Shown: piece after piece, positions 35,501-43,785 of the stretch
Layout: every line of letters begins with the position of its first letter
How positions within the stretch are numbered: the first letter of the stretch is position 1
From: M3007 sp031425035
GTDB lineage: Bacteria > Bacteroidota > Bacteroidia > Chitinophagales > Saprospiraceae
Direction: 5' to 3'
NCBI GenBank assembly: GCA_031425035.1
Contig: JANPIN010000111.1
Span: 19,161 to 83,160, forward strand
Length of the DNA stretch: 64,000 bases
Made by a program: the position numbers and the translations under genes
Notes under the pieces: generated by a model
The model's database searches: none
Seen by the model: the letters and a program-made list of their open reading frames with translations, nothing else
Told to the model about the DNA's origin: nothing

Positions 35501-36880
35501 ATGCCGCTTCTGCCGCTTACCATCCGCCAGCGCCTGCCGCTGTTCATTTCTCTCTCCGCACTCTTGATCTTACTGCTGGAGGGCTACTTCATTTATGAAT
35601 TTTCCGTCCGCTTTTGCGAGCAGGAGTTCCGGGAACGTATTCAGGCGCGGTTGACGGAAGCAGACGCCTTGATCGCCACCAACCGCCAGCGTCCGCTACT
35701 GGCTATTAACGAGTTGCCGACCGGGGATTTACCGGAAGAAAAGATCTTTTATGCGGCCGATCCGCGTCAGGTGGTGCTGCTCAATGGCAACCAGCTCCTG
35801 AGCCAGGTCGTGGATACCAGCCAGTTCCATACCTGTACCTTCTGCTTCGCCCACATCGGGCAGCGCGATTATGGCATTCATCATGATTCCCTGACGCATT
35901 CCACGCTAGTCGTATCGGCTATTGACCGGTATGGCCAAAGCCGGTTGCTGAACCTCCGTATTGGTATTATCCTGGGTATTATTATAGGTGTCTTGCTGCT
36001 TACCCTGGCCAGTTGGTTTTGGGTGAAAAAAATGCTGCAGCCAGTGGCCGATAAAATCAAAAAGGCCCGCGTTATTGGGGCTAAAAGCCTGAATTTGCGC
36101 TTGAATGTCAAGAACAACCACGACGAACTGGGGCAGCTAGCCCTTACTTTCAACGAAATGCTGGATCGGATCGAGCAGGGTTTTCATACACAACAGCAGT
36201 TTATCCGCAATGCTTCCCATGAAATACGTACGCCGCTCACGGCCATTACCACCGAAACGGATTTAGCCCTGCAACAAGACCGCAGCCCAAAAATCTATCA
36301 GCAGGCGCTGGAAAACGTACGTACCCACGCAGAAAGTTTAAATGAACTGGTGACGCAGCTGCTGCTCATGGCCAAAGTGGAAACCAATATGAACTTACCC
36401 GAACAACCACCCGTCGCCGCAGATGAAGTGCTGCTATTGGCTTTTAAAACCTTGCAGGCTAAGTACCCGCTGGCCGGACAACTGATTCATTTACAGATGG
36501 AAGCCACCGATGCATCCGAATTTCTGGTGCGTTGTGATTCCACCCTTTTGCAGGCCGCCTTTTTTAATTTACTTGATAATGCGATTAAATACGGCCTTAA
36601 CCAGCCCGTTTCCGTACGGCTGTTTGTTATGGGCCAAGCCATTTGCCTCGAAGTTATTGACCGCGGCCCCGGCATACTGGCCAAGGAACTTAAACAGGTT
36701 TTCGAACCCTTTTACCGAACAGAAAATAACGGGCATATTTCAGGAAGCGGGATTGGCCTGAGTCTGGTCAAAAGTATTGCGGAGAAATACGGCGGCAGCA
36801 TTGTCCTGGTATCCCAGACCGGTGAGGGTACTAAAGCGCAGTTCACCTTGCCCGCCTGGAAGAGATCTGATAAAGCCTAA
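35501..36880 (+). CDS. sensor histidine kinase
   Basis: 459 residues. Two membrane helices (about 11-30 and 150-170) flank an extracytoplasmic sensor domain with a C-x-x-C pair (TCTFC). A HAMP region follows, then the H-box FIRNASHEIRTPL with H240, and the HATPase domain with N in LLDNAIKYG, DRGPGI and GSGIGLSLV. It should autophosphorylate and pass the phosphate to D52 of the partner regulator, with which it is co-transcribed (8-base gap). The sensed signal is unknown. Confidence 0.93.
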   Translation: MPLLPLTIRQRLPLFISLSALLILLLEGYFIYEFSVRFCEQEFRERIQARLTEADALIATNRQRPLLAINELPTGDLPEEKIFYAADPRQVVLLNGNQLLSQVVDTSQFHTCTFCFAHIGQRDYGIHHDSLTHSTLVVSAIDRYGQSRLLNLRIGIILGIIIGVLLLTLASWFWVKKMLQPVADKIKKARVIGAKSLNLRLNVKNNHDELGQLALTFNEMLDRIEQGFHTQQQFIRNASHEIRTPLTAITTETDLALQQDRSPKIYQQALENVRTHAESLNELVTQLLLMAKVETNMNLPEQPPVAADEVLLLAFKTLQAKYPLAGQLIHLQMEATDASEFLVRCDSTLLQAAFFNLLDNAIKYGLNQPVSVRLFVMGQAICLEVIDRGPGILAKELKQVFEPFYRTENNGHISGSGIGLSLVKSIAEKYGGSIVLVSQTGEGTKAQFTLPAWKRSDKA

Positions 36881-36936
36881 TCGGATTCTAAAACCGTTCT
36901 TATGTCTTTCTAATACCGGGGCTACACCTTTGCCCC

Positions 36937-37824
36937 ATGAAAAACACGAAGATTATTTATTTGGCCATGATGGCCTTGCTCATAAGCAGTTGCGCCACCG
37001 TTATGCCAGACCAGGTTGGCGTAAAGCGAACCTTCGGCCGTATTCAGGAAAGCGTAAGACAGCCCGGCGTAGTCGGATTTAATCCATTCACCACGCGGGT
37101 GGTGCGCGTTCCGATTCGGACGATGAACCTGGCTATTGTGGAAAACCTGCCATCCAAAGAAGGGCTGACCATCCGTTCCGAAAGTTCTATCCTCTACCGT
37201 ATTAAGTCGAGTGCAGTACCGCAGATCCTGAAAGAAACCGGTATGGAGTTCGAAGAAATGTTGATCCTGCCCGTTTTCCGCTCCGCCGCCTCCGATGTCT
37301 GCTCCAAGTATGATGCGAAAGATATGCACAGTGCCAAGCGTGCCGAGATCGAAGAGGAAATCAAAAAGCGTCTCGTCGAGGTATGTGCGCCGAAAGGTTT
37401 CGTCATCGAATCCGTACTCTTGAAAAGCATTGTGCTGCCGGGTGGCCTCTCCAAATCTATTGAAGCCAAACTCGAAGCGGAACAGGATGCCCTGCGCATG
37501 CAATTTGTACTGGATCGTCAGCGACAGGAGGCGCAGCGTCAGATCATCGATGCCGAAGGGGCTAAAGAAATTGCCCGCATTCAGGCCGAAGGGAAAAAGA
37601 ATGCGACCATTATCGATGCGGAAGCCAAGGCCCGGGGCACCGAGATCGAAGCCGAAGGTACTAAGCGGGCCAACGAACTGATTACGGTGAGTTTGACGTC
37701 CAATGTGCTGAAATACAAACAGATTGAAGCATTTCAAAAGCTGGCTACCTCGCCTAATACTAAAACCATTATTACCGATGGTAAAACGCCCATGGTAAAT
37801 ATGCTGGGCAATGAAGGCAACTAA
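36937..37824 (+). CDS. SPFH/prohibitin-domain lipoprotein
   Basis: 295 residues. The signal MKNTKIIYLAMMALLISSC predicts lipidation at C19, so this SPFH protein would sit on a membrane as a lipoprotein. The SPFH domain runs from PDQVGVKRTFGRI to about residue 190 (EGLTIRSESSILYRIK, ILPVFRSAASDVCSKYDAKD, RLVEVCAPKGFVIESVLLKSI), followed by a long Ala/Glu/Arg-rich coiled coil (EAKLEAEQDALRMQFVLDRQ and onward). Members form large ring assemblies at membranes. Start is supported by CACCTTTG, one base off consensus, 4 bases before the ATG. Confidence 0.85.
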   Translation: MKNTKIIYLAMMALLISSCATVMPDQVGVKRTFGRIQESVRQPGVVGFNPFTTRVVRVPIRTMNLAIVENLPSKEGLTIRSESSILYRIKSSAVPQILKETGMEFEEMLILPVFRSAASDVCSKYDAKDMHSAKRAEIEEEIKKRLVEVCAPKGFVIESVLLKSIVLPGGLSKSIEAKLEAEQDALRMQFVLDRQRQEAQRQIIDAEGAKEIARIQAEGKKNATIIDAEAKARGTEIEAEGTKRANELITVSLTSNVLKYKQIEAFQKLATSPNTKTIITDGKTPMVNMLGNEGN

Positions 37825-37888
37825 CCGTCAGAAGTCTATCAGTTTTATAGATAAGACAAGGAAGAGTTCATACAATTTTTGATTTGAT

Positions 37889-37924
37889 AGCCGGATGCTG
37901 TAAGTGTGTTCGGCTGTTTTTTTT
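37889..37924 (+). terminator. probable terminator after SPFH gene
   Basis: AGCCG (37889-37893) pairs with CGGCT (37911-37915), followed by T-rich sequence. The stem is short, so confidence is moderate. Confidence 0.45.
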
Positions 37925-37965
37925 CCTATTTCCAAATTACCTATTTCCACTTTTAAAAATAGAAA

Positions 37966-38703
37966 ATGCAAAATACCGGCCGGTTTACTTTGTTCGCCTT
38001 TTTAGTTTTATGCACCCCACGGATGCATGCGCACACGACTACGGGCGACAATCCGGAGACGCTGGAATGGGTAATAAAAACAGCCGATGTGCTGGAAAAC
38101 CGGCTGAACGATGCCGTAGCCGATGCTGATGTGGCCGGTCTGCTGATCAAACTCATGGAATCTTATGAGGACTTTGAAGCCGTAGCCCTCACCGGTCTGT
38201 ATTGCCATGAAGCACGAACAGCGGCAGAACTGGGACGGAACCACTGTAACTGGCTCACCAATTACTCGCGCGATAAAGACCTCAACACCCTGATCCTGCG
38301 GGCGCAGGATGCGCGTACGCAAGCCGCTAAAATGCGTATGGCGGCGGCCGGTTGTTTAGAAACAGCCACGCTGAATGCGCAGGAACCCGGCTTTACGTTG
38401 GCAGATGTACTTTATGCCAATGCAGATGCCATCGAGCATGATCTCCTGGACGGACTGGCCGCACAGGACTTTCATATTCTTTCCCAAAAAGTGGAACATG
38501 CCGAACGAATTTTTCACGACACCGAGGTGCTGGGTTTTCGCCTGAATAATTGTGAGACGGTTCGTACGGTTGCCCGGGAAGGTCTGCTCGCCTGTTCGGC
38601 GGTTCTGGCTGCCCAAAACTGGACGCTGGTTAATAAAAACGTGCAGAAAGCGCTGGATTGTGCCGTTAAAATAAAAGAACGGGCGGGTGAATGCCGGCTT
38701 TGA
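37966..38703 (+). CDS. hypothetical secreted helical protein
   Basis: 245 residues with a signal peptide (FTLFAFLVLCTPRMHAHT). The rest is helical with many regularly spaced Ala, Leu and Cys; cysteines occur near YCHEART, RNHCNW, AAGCLET, NNCETV, LACSAVL and LDCAVK, suggesting a helical repeat held by disulfides. I do not recognise it. It follows the SPFH gene after a probable terminator. Confidence 0.55.
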   Translation: MQNTGRFTLFAFLVLCTPRMHAHTTTGDNPETLEWVIKTADVLENRLNDAVADADVAGLLIKLMESYEDFEAVALTGLYCHEARTAAELGRNHCNWLTNYSRDKDLNTLILRAQDARTQAAKMRMAAAGCLETATLNAQEPGFTLADVLYANADAIEHDLLDGLAAQDFHILSQKVEHAERIFHDTEVLGFRLNNCETVRTVAREGLLACSAVLAAQNWTLVNKNVQKALDCAVKIKERAGECRL

Positions 38704-38779
38704 ACGACCTGTCACCTTAACCAAAGATGATTTCAATCCGAGAATCGCCGCTAACCAGTTATCTTAAAAATTACATTTT

Positions 38780-39037
38780 ATGCGCTACATACTGCTTCCA
38801 GTACTTGTTTCAATGATGTTTTATGTATCCTCTTGCACCTCTGCTCGTGCGGCTCGGGAAAGTGCGGTTCAAGAATGGATGCAAACTGCCCAGCGCCCCA
38901 TCAAGGTGCAAGAGCACAGCAATTTAGATTTCATTTCGACCACACGAGGTCATACTTGCTACACCTTGATTGATCAAAGCGGGAAGGTTTTTTTTGCAAA
39001 AAATGTGCGGTTTAAATTACCTTCTGTTATCGAATAG
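38780..39037 (+). CDS. small hypothetical lipoprotein
   Basis: 85 residues. Signal MRYILLPVLVSMMFYVSSC gives a lipobox cysteine at C19. The rest is polar with a short beta pair (HTCYTLIDQSGKVFFAKNVR). No family is recognised. The gene lies just before the decayed MITE copy; a promoter is not clear. Confidence 0.5.
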   Translation: MRYILLPVLVSMMFYVSSCTSARAARESAVQEWMQTAQRPIKVQEHSNLDFISTTRGHTCYTLIDQSGKVFFAKNVRFKLPSVIE

Positions 39038-39041
39038 GCAT

Positions 39042-39150
39042 AGAGGGGTTTAGAGTCCGAGTACATAGCATTGATTATCAATGATGTGCCTTTTTTCCTA
39101 AACCTCTCTAAACCACCTAAACCCCTCTAAATTGTACTTGTGAGACAGCC
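39042..39150. mobile_element. decayed copy of MITE-like element
   Basis: The right end ACTTGTGAGACAGCC (39136-39150) is identical to bases 8642-8656 of the element at 8329-8661. Inside are CTCTAAACC units like those of the intact copy and a central palindrome around ATTGATTATCAAT. The left terminus GGCTGTCTCA is missing. The element lies between the small lipoprotein gene and the 3' end of paaA. Confidence 0.65.
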
Positions 39151-39161
39151 ACCCACCCGCT

Positions 39162-40142
39162 TTATGCCACCTTCGCTATCGTTTCCGTCCCCTCTATCTT
39201 CCGTTTTTCCTTCTTCTCCGCATACGCCGTAGCCGCTTCGCGCACCCAGGCGCCGTCTTCATAGGCTTTTACCCGGGTCTGCAGGCGCTCGCGGTTGCAG
39301 GGGCCATTGCCCTGCACCACGTTCCAGAATTCCTCCCAGTTAATAGCCCCGAAATCGTAGTGGCCGCGTTCCTCATTCCATTTCAGATCGGGATCGGGCA
39401 GCGTCATATCCAGAAATTTTACCTGTTCGGCAATCATATCCACGAAACGCTGACGCAGTTCGTCGTTGCTGAAGCGTTTGATTTTCCAGCGCATGCTTTG
39501 TTCGCTGTTCGGCGAGGCATCGTCGGAAGGGCCGAACATCATCACCGCCGGCCAGTACCAGCGATTAATCGATTCCTGGAGCATTTCGCGCTGCTCCGGC
39601 GACCCCTTGGATAAAGACAGCAGGATCTCGAAGCCCTGGCGCTGGTGAAAACTTTCTTCTTTACAAATGCGCACCATCGCCCGGGCATACGGGCCGTAGG
39701 AGCAGCGGCAAATCGGGATCTGGTTCAGAATAGCCGCGCCGTCGACCAGCCAGCCAATAGCGCCCATGTCGGCCCAGGAGAGGGTAGGGTAGTTGAAGAT
39801 GGACGAATATTTGGCCTTGCCGCTATGCAGTTCGTGGATCATTTCATCGCGACTGGTGCCCAGCGTTTCGGCAGCCGCATATAAATAAAGGCCGTGACCA
39901 CCTTCATCCTGCACTTTTGCCAGCAGGATCTGTTTGCGCCGCAGCGTCGGCGCGCGGGTGATCCACTGACCTTCCGGCAGCATCCCGACAATTTCGCTGT
40001 GGGCATGCTGACTGATCTGGCGGACCAGCGTTTTACGGTAGGTATCAGGCATCCAGTCTTTCGGCTCGATGCGGACGTCCGCGTCAATTTTTGCCTGAAA
40101 ATGATCGGCCAGAGAATAGGTGGTGGCGGTGTGGTTATCCAT
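39162..40142 (-). CDS. paaA: phenylacetyl-CoA epoxidase subunit A
   Basis: 326 residues. It is the catalytic diiron subunit that epoxidises phenylacetyl-CoA. Diagnostic stretches are SQHAHSEIVGMLPEGQW, ITRAPTLRRKQILLAKVQDE with the ligand pair E80 and H83, and ICKEESFHQRQG, the second ExxH site. The ATG at 40142 gives the normal length; longer frames overlap bamD on the other strand. No paaB, paaC, paaD or paaE lies in the window: bamD is divergent upstream and a MITE remnant lies downstream. So the gene stands alone here, and its partners must be elsewhere if the complex is functional. Confidence 0.9.
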   Translation of the reverse strand: MDNHTATTYSLADHFQAKIDADVRIEPKDWMPDTYRKTLVRQISQHAHSEIVGMLPEGQWITRAPTLRRKQILLAKVQDEGGHGLYLYAAAETLGTSRDEMIHELHSGKAKYSSIFNYPTLSWADMGAIGWLVDGAAILNQIPICRCSYGPYARAMVRICKEESFHQRQGFEILLSLSKGSPEQREMLQESINRWYWPAVMMFGPSDDASPNSEQSMRWKIKRFSNDELRQRFVDMIAEQVKFLDMTLPDPDLKWNEERGHYDFGAINWEEFWNVVQGNGPCNRERLQTRVKAYEDGAWVREAATAYAEKKEKRKIEGTETIAKVA

Positions 40143-40255
40143 AATTTGGTCGTATTTACAAGGCAAATGTAACGTAAAGCCGGTCGTTTGGTTTAAGAAA
40201 TGCCATTTTTGAAAAAAAACTGCCCGCCACGCCACTTCTGCGGGGGAAGTGACGT

Positions 40256-40286
40256 TTGGTGAACTACAATGATAAATGTACCTTTG
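40256..40286 (+). promoter_or_regulatory. bamD promoter
   Basis: TTG at 40256-40258, a 20-base spacer, then TACCTTTG at 40279-40286. This is a textbook Bacteroidota promoter. It ends 6 bases before the bamD ATG, so the mRNA would have little or no leader. Confidence 0.75.
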
Positions 40287-40292
40287 CGCCCT

Positions 40293-41120
40293 ATGAGAAA
40301 AATTCTTGGCTGCCTGCTGGTTTCCGGCCTGATCCTGCTGACCGCGTCCTGCAAGAGCTCTTATGAAAAAATCCGCACGAGCGGCGACGCGGATCTGATC
40401 CTGAAAAATGCTTTCGAGAACTACGATAAGGAGCAGTATCTCCGTGCTCAAACGCTTTTTGAGCTGGTACTGACTAATATTCGGGGTAAAGCGGAAGCCG
40501 AAAAAGCCAATTTTCAGTACGCCTACACGCATTACAACCTCAAGCAGTACGTACTGGCGGCCTACTATTTCAAAACCTTCGCCAACACCTTCACCAACTC
40601 GACCTACCGGGAAGAAGCGGCCTACATGTCGGCTTATTCCAACTACCAGCAATCGCCCTCCTACCGGCTCGATCAGGGCGATTCCCAGAAAGCGATTGAG
40701 GAATTTCAGGTCTTCGTCAACCTGTTTCCCGAAAGCAAACGGGTAGAGGAATGCAACCGCCTGATCGATGAATTACGCCGCAAACTGGAACAAAAAGCGT
40801 TTGCCGAAGGCGAATTATACTACAACCTGCGCCAGTACCAGTCCGCCGTGATCTCTTTTGATAACCTCCTGCGCGACTACCCGGAAAGTCCGGATGCCGA
40901 ACGCGTCCGTTTCCTGATTGCTAAAGGCAGCTACCTGCTCGGCGAAAACAGCGTAGTTGATAAAAAAGAAGAACGCTACAACACTGCCGCCAAACGCGCC
41001 GCCGAATTTCTGGAAAAATACCCCTCCAGTAAATACTCCAAGGAAGCGCGACAACTGGAAAAAAGTGCCCAGCTAGCCGCCAAAAACGTGAAAAAACGCC
41101 TCAAAACAGCCGGCGTGTAA
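40293..41120 (+). CDS. bamD: outer membrane protein assembly factor BamD
   Basis: 275 residues. Lipoprotein signal MRKILGCLLVSGLILLTASC with C20 lipidated. TPR-like helices follow (ILKNAFENYDKEQYLRAQTL, ALLELAYTHYNL-like region, RLDQGDSQKAIEEFQVFVNLFP). It is the essential lipoprotein partner of BamA in the outer-membrane beta-barrel assembly machinery, so it acts in the periplasm. The ATG at 40293 fits the promoter; the in-frame ATG at 40269 lies upstream of the -7 element. It heads a run bamD-rpoZ-coaBC-DUF4835 that is conserved in Bacteroidota. Confidence 0.9.
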   Translation: MRKILGCLLVSGLILLTASCKSSYEKIRTSGDADLILKNAFENYDKEQYLRAQTLFELVLTNIRGKAEAEKANFQYAYTHYNLKQYVLAAYYFKTFANTFTNSTYREEAAYMSAYSNYQQSPSYRLDQGDSQKAIEEFQVFVNLFPESKRVEECNRLIDELRRKLEQKAFAEGELYYNLRQYQSAVISFDNLLRDYPESPDAERVRFLIAKGSYLLGENSVVDKKEERYNTAAKRAAEFLEKYPSSKYSKEARQLEKSAQLAAKNVKKRLKTAGV

Positions 41121-41183
41121 CCTGCCCCCTGTCACCTGTCACCTGTCACCTGTCACCGGCCCCCGGCCCCCAGCCCCCAGTCT
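41121..41183 (+). repeat. nine-unit heptad array between bamD and rpoZ
   Basis: Exactly 63 bases, nine 7-base units, starting at the first base after the bamD stop: CCTGCCC, four CCTGTCA, two CCGGCCC, CCAGCCC, CCAGTCT. It reaches to within a few bases of the omega coding sequence and resembles the short tandem repeats (STRR) described in cyanobacteria. Confidence 0.85.
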
Positions 41184-41189
41184 CCGTAC

Positions 41190-41540
41190 ATACAAACTGA
41201 TATCAACCTGAGCGAGATTAAAAGCAAAGCCCAAGGGCTCGATGCCAATGTTCAACCCCGCGACGTACTGGAGCTGGTGAACAAAACCGGCAACATCTAC
41301 GAAAGCCTGGTCATTGTGTCCAAACGCGCCCGCCAGATTTCGAGCGATCTGAAATGGGAAATCCAACGCAAACTCGAAGAGTTCGCCGTCAACACCGACA
41401 CCATCGAAGAAGTGCAGGAAAATAAGGAGCAGATCGAAATCTCCAAGTTCTACGAACGCCTGCCTAATACGCCTATTATTGCCGCCCATGAGTTCCTGAA
41501 CGACGAAATTCAGTGGCGCTATTCTGAGGAAAAAGAATAA
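41190..41540 (+). CDS. rpoZ: RNA polymerase omega subunit, start codon not canonical
   Basis: The frame encodes the Bacteroidota-type omega sequence from TDINLSEIKSKAQGLDANVQ through RDVLELVNKTGNIYESLVIV to HEFLNDEIQWRYSEEKE. Omega helps assemble RNA polymerase. Conserved coding extends well upstream of the first in-frame GTG (41277), yet between the bamD stop (same frame) and 41277 there is no ATG, GTG or TTG in frame. The best candidate is ATA at 41190, one base from ATG, exactly where relatives start. The 63-bp heptad array ends 6 bases before it. Alternatives are a CTG at 41208, a sequencing error, or use of GTG 41277 giving a shortened protein. Confidence 0.75.
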   Translation: MQTDINLSEIKSKAQGLDANVQPRDVLELVNKTGNIYESLVIVSKRARQISSDLKWEIQRKLEEFAVNTDTIEEVQENKEQIEISKFYERLPNTPIIAAHEFLNDEIQWRYSEEKE

Positions 41541-41612
41541 AATGGTGAAGTGATGGAATGATGAAGTGATTGGCATCCACCGGGCACTTCATCATTCCAT
41601 CACTTTATTGTT
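41541..41612. repeat. repeat-derived hairpin in coaBC leader
   Basis: GTGATGGAATGATGAAGTG (41550-41568) is exactly complementary to 41585-41603; with wobble pairs the stem extends to about 28 bp (41541-41612) around a 16-base loop. Both arms are degenerate GAATGATG/TTCATCA units, and the right-hand units continue to the coaBC ATG at 41623. Confidence 0.8.
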
Positions 41613-41622
41613 TCATCACTTC

Positions 41623-42816
41623 ATGAACATCATTCTCGGCATCAGCGGCTCCATTGCGGCCTATAAAACCGCTCATCTCACCCGGCTCTGGGTGAAACAG
41701 GGAGCAGCCGTACAAGTGCTGATGACCGCTGCGGCTACGGAGTTTATTACGCCGCTCACCCTGTCCACGCTTTCCAAACGCCCGGTTTTTACCGATGTGT
41801 CCTCCGCATCAGGCTGGAACAACCACGTCGAACTCGGTCTGTGGGCCGATGCGCTGGTGATTGCGCCGGCCACCGCCAACACCCTGGCGAAACTGGCCAA
41901 TGGCTTATGTGACAACATTTTATCGGCTGTTTATCTCTCGGCGCGTTGCCCGGTTTTTGTCGCTCCGGCTATGGATGTCGATATGTGGCACCACCCGGCC
42001 ACGCTGGCGAATATGGAACGATTAAGGTCCTATGGCGTGCAGATCATTCCCGTTGGGGATGGCGAACTGGCCAGCGGACTAAGCGGCGAAGGGCGTTTAG
42101 CGGAGCCGGAAGATATTGTGGCCTTCGTGCAGCACTACTTTCGCCAGCAGCAGGATCTGAGCGGCAAAAAAGCCCTCGTTACCGCCGGACCCACCTTCGA
42201 ACCGCTCGACCCCGTCCGTTTTATCGGTAATCATTCCAGCGGAAAAATGGGCATTGCCATTGCGGAAGTCCTCGCCCGCCGCGGCGCAGAAGTGACGCTG
42301 GTGCTCGGTCCTACGGCCTTAAAACCCACGAATCCGGATATTCAGCTGGTACACGTCCGTACAGCCCAGGAAATGTACGCGGCCTGCACACCGCTATTCC
42401 CACACATGGACGTGACCGTACTGGCCGCCGCCGTAGCCGACTACCGGCCGGCTGACTTTTCGGAGCAGAAAATCAAGAAGAAAGACGACGATTTACAATT
42501 GGCGCTGGCCAAAACCGTTGATATTGCTGCCAGTCTGGGCGCTCAAAAAAAGTCCCGCCAGATCCTGGTCGGGTTTGCCCTGGAAACCAATGATGCCCTG
42601 GAACATGCCCGCCGCAAACTGGAGCGTAAAAACCTTGATTTCATCGTTTTAAACTCCTTACAGGATGCCGGCGCCGGGTTCGGACATGCTACTAATAAGA
42701 TCACTATCCTCCACCGCAACGGACTACAAACGGACTTCCCACTAAAGTCTAAAAACGAGGTGGCCCAGGATATTGTCAATGAAATTGTTCGCCTGGACAA
42801 CCCAAAAATGGTTTAG
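41623..42816 (+). CDS. coaBC: bifunctional CoaBC (phosphopantothenoylcysteine synthetase/decarboxylase)
   Basis: 397 residues. The N-terminal CoaC flavoprotein part has ILGISGSIAAYKTAHLTRLW, the active-site His region NNHVELGLWADALVIAPATANTLAKLANG and the CPVFVAPAMDVDMW motif; the C-terminal CoaB part starts LVTAGPTFEPLDPVRFIGN and includes ILVGFALETNDALE and FIVLNSL. It makes phosphopantetheine from phosphopantothenate and cysteine in CoA synthesis. The start at 41623 is chosen over 41566 because the residues between are part of the repeat leader. Confidence 0.93.
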   Translation: MNIILGISGSIAAYKTAHLTRLWVKQGAAVQVLMTAAATEFITPLTLSTLSKRPVFTDVSSASGWNNHVELGLWADALVIAPATANTLAKLANGLCDNILSAVYLSARCPVFVAPAMDVDMWHHPATLANMERLRSYGVQIIPVGDGELASGLSGEGRLAEPEDIVAFVQHYFRQQQDLSGKKALVTAGPTFEPLDPVRFIGNHSSGKMGIAIAEVLARRGAEVTLVLGPTALKPTNPDIQLVHVRTAQEMYAACTPLFPHMDVTVLAAAVADYRPADFSEQKIKKKDDDLQLALAKTVDIAASLGAQKKSRQILVGFALETNDALEHARRKLERKNLDFIVLNSLQDAGAGFGHATNKITILHRNGLQTDFPLKSKNEVAQDIVNEIVRLDNPKMV

Positions 42817-42858
42817 TGCGTCTACTGAACTTCATCAACCCTTTTATACGTCGCTGCC

Positions 42859-43782
42859 ATGCTCAAACGAGTTATTCCTGCCCTGTTCCTACTCCTTTCG
42901 GCCTTTGCCGCCCATACCCAGGGGGGAGGCGAAATTTATGCATCCGTGCGCATCAGCACTCCCCAGCTCCAGCAGGCCGATCGTAAAATTTTCGATCAAT
43001 TGGAAGTAGCCCTGCGTGATTTTTTGAATAATACAAAATGGACCCAGGACCAGTTTGAGCCGGATGAGCGCATAAAATGCAACTTCATTTTCACCATTTC
43101 GGAAGAATTGGGAAACAACGCCTATAAAGCGGAACTGGCCGTGCAGGCTGTACGCACGGTGTTTGGCAGCGGTTATGAAACGCCGCTGATCTCGCACCTG
43201 GATAAGGACTGCACTTTTGGCTACGAGCAAAATGCGCCCATCGAATTTGTCCTCAATTCTGCAGACAACCAGAATTTATCCGCCATCCTGGCCTATTATG
43301 TGTATATTATTCTGGGGATGGACTACGATTCTTATTCCCTCTACGGGGGTGATCCTTATTATGCCAATGCGCAGCAGATTGTGACCAATATTCAAAGCGG
43401 CGGCGGCGGTACGGCCTCCGGCTGGCGTCCGGCGGACGGCGGTAAAAACCGGAACCGGTACTGGCTGATCGAAAACCTGCTTAATCCCCGCGTGAAACCT
43501 TACCGCGCAGCGATGTACACCTATTACCGTAAAGGCCTCGATACTTTCACCTCCAACATCGATCAGGGCAAAGTAGCAGTCCTGCAGGCGCTGGAAGAAG
43601 TCGATAAAGTCAACGTTTCCTATTTCAATGCGATGATCATTCAAATGTTCGCCAACGCCAAAAAAGACGAACTGGTTGAAATGTGGAAAGTGGGCGCCAA
43701 GGCCCAAAAGGACCGCGTGATCCAGATTATGAGTAAAATCGATCCGGCAAACGGTCAGCGGTATCGCGAAATCGGCTCCTAA
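42859..43782 (+). CDS. DUF4835 secreted protein
   Basis: 307 residues. Signal peptide MLKRVIPALFLLLSAFAAHT. The DUF4835 family signature is visible as ALRDFLNNTKWTQDQFEPDE, then CNFIFTISEEL, and YYVYIILGMDYDSYSLYGGD. The family is found almost only in Bacteroidota, directly after coaBC, with unknown function; an envelope role is likely from the signal peptide and conserved position. It follows coaBC by 42 bases. Confidence 0.88.
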   Translation: MLKRVIPALFLLLSAFAAHTQGGGEIYASVRISTPQLQQADRKIFDQLEVALRDFLNNTKWTQDQFEPDERIKCNFIFTISEELGNNAYKAELAVQAVRTVFGSGYETPLISHLDKDCTFGYEQNAPIEFVLNSADNQNLSAILAYYVYIILGMDYDSYSLYGGDPYYANAQQIVTNIQSGGGGTASGWRPADGGKNRNRYWLIENLLNPRVKPYRAAMYTYYRKGLDTFTSNIDQGKVAVLQALEEVDKVNVSYFNAMIIQMFANAKKDELVEMWKVGAKAQKDRVIQIMSKIDPANGQRYREIGS

Positions 43783-43785
43783 AAT

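Noticed and set aside
40143..40652. N-terminal extension of paaA to 496 residues
   Set aside because: The added part lies antisense to bamD and its promoter and has no similarity to PaaA, which is complete from 40142.
41121..41183. CRISPR-like array
   Set aside because: The units are contiguous 7-mers with no spacers, and no cas gene is present in the window.
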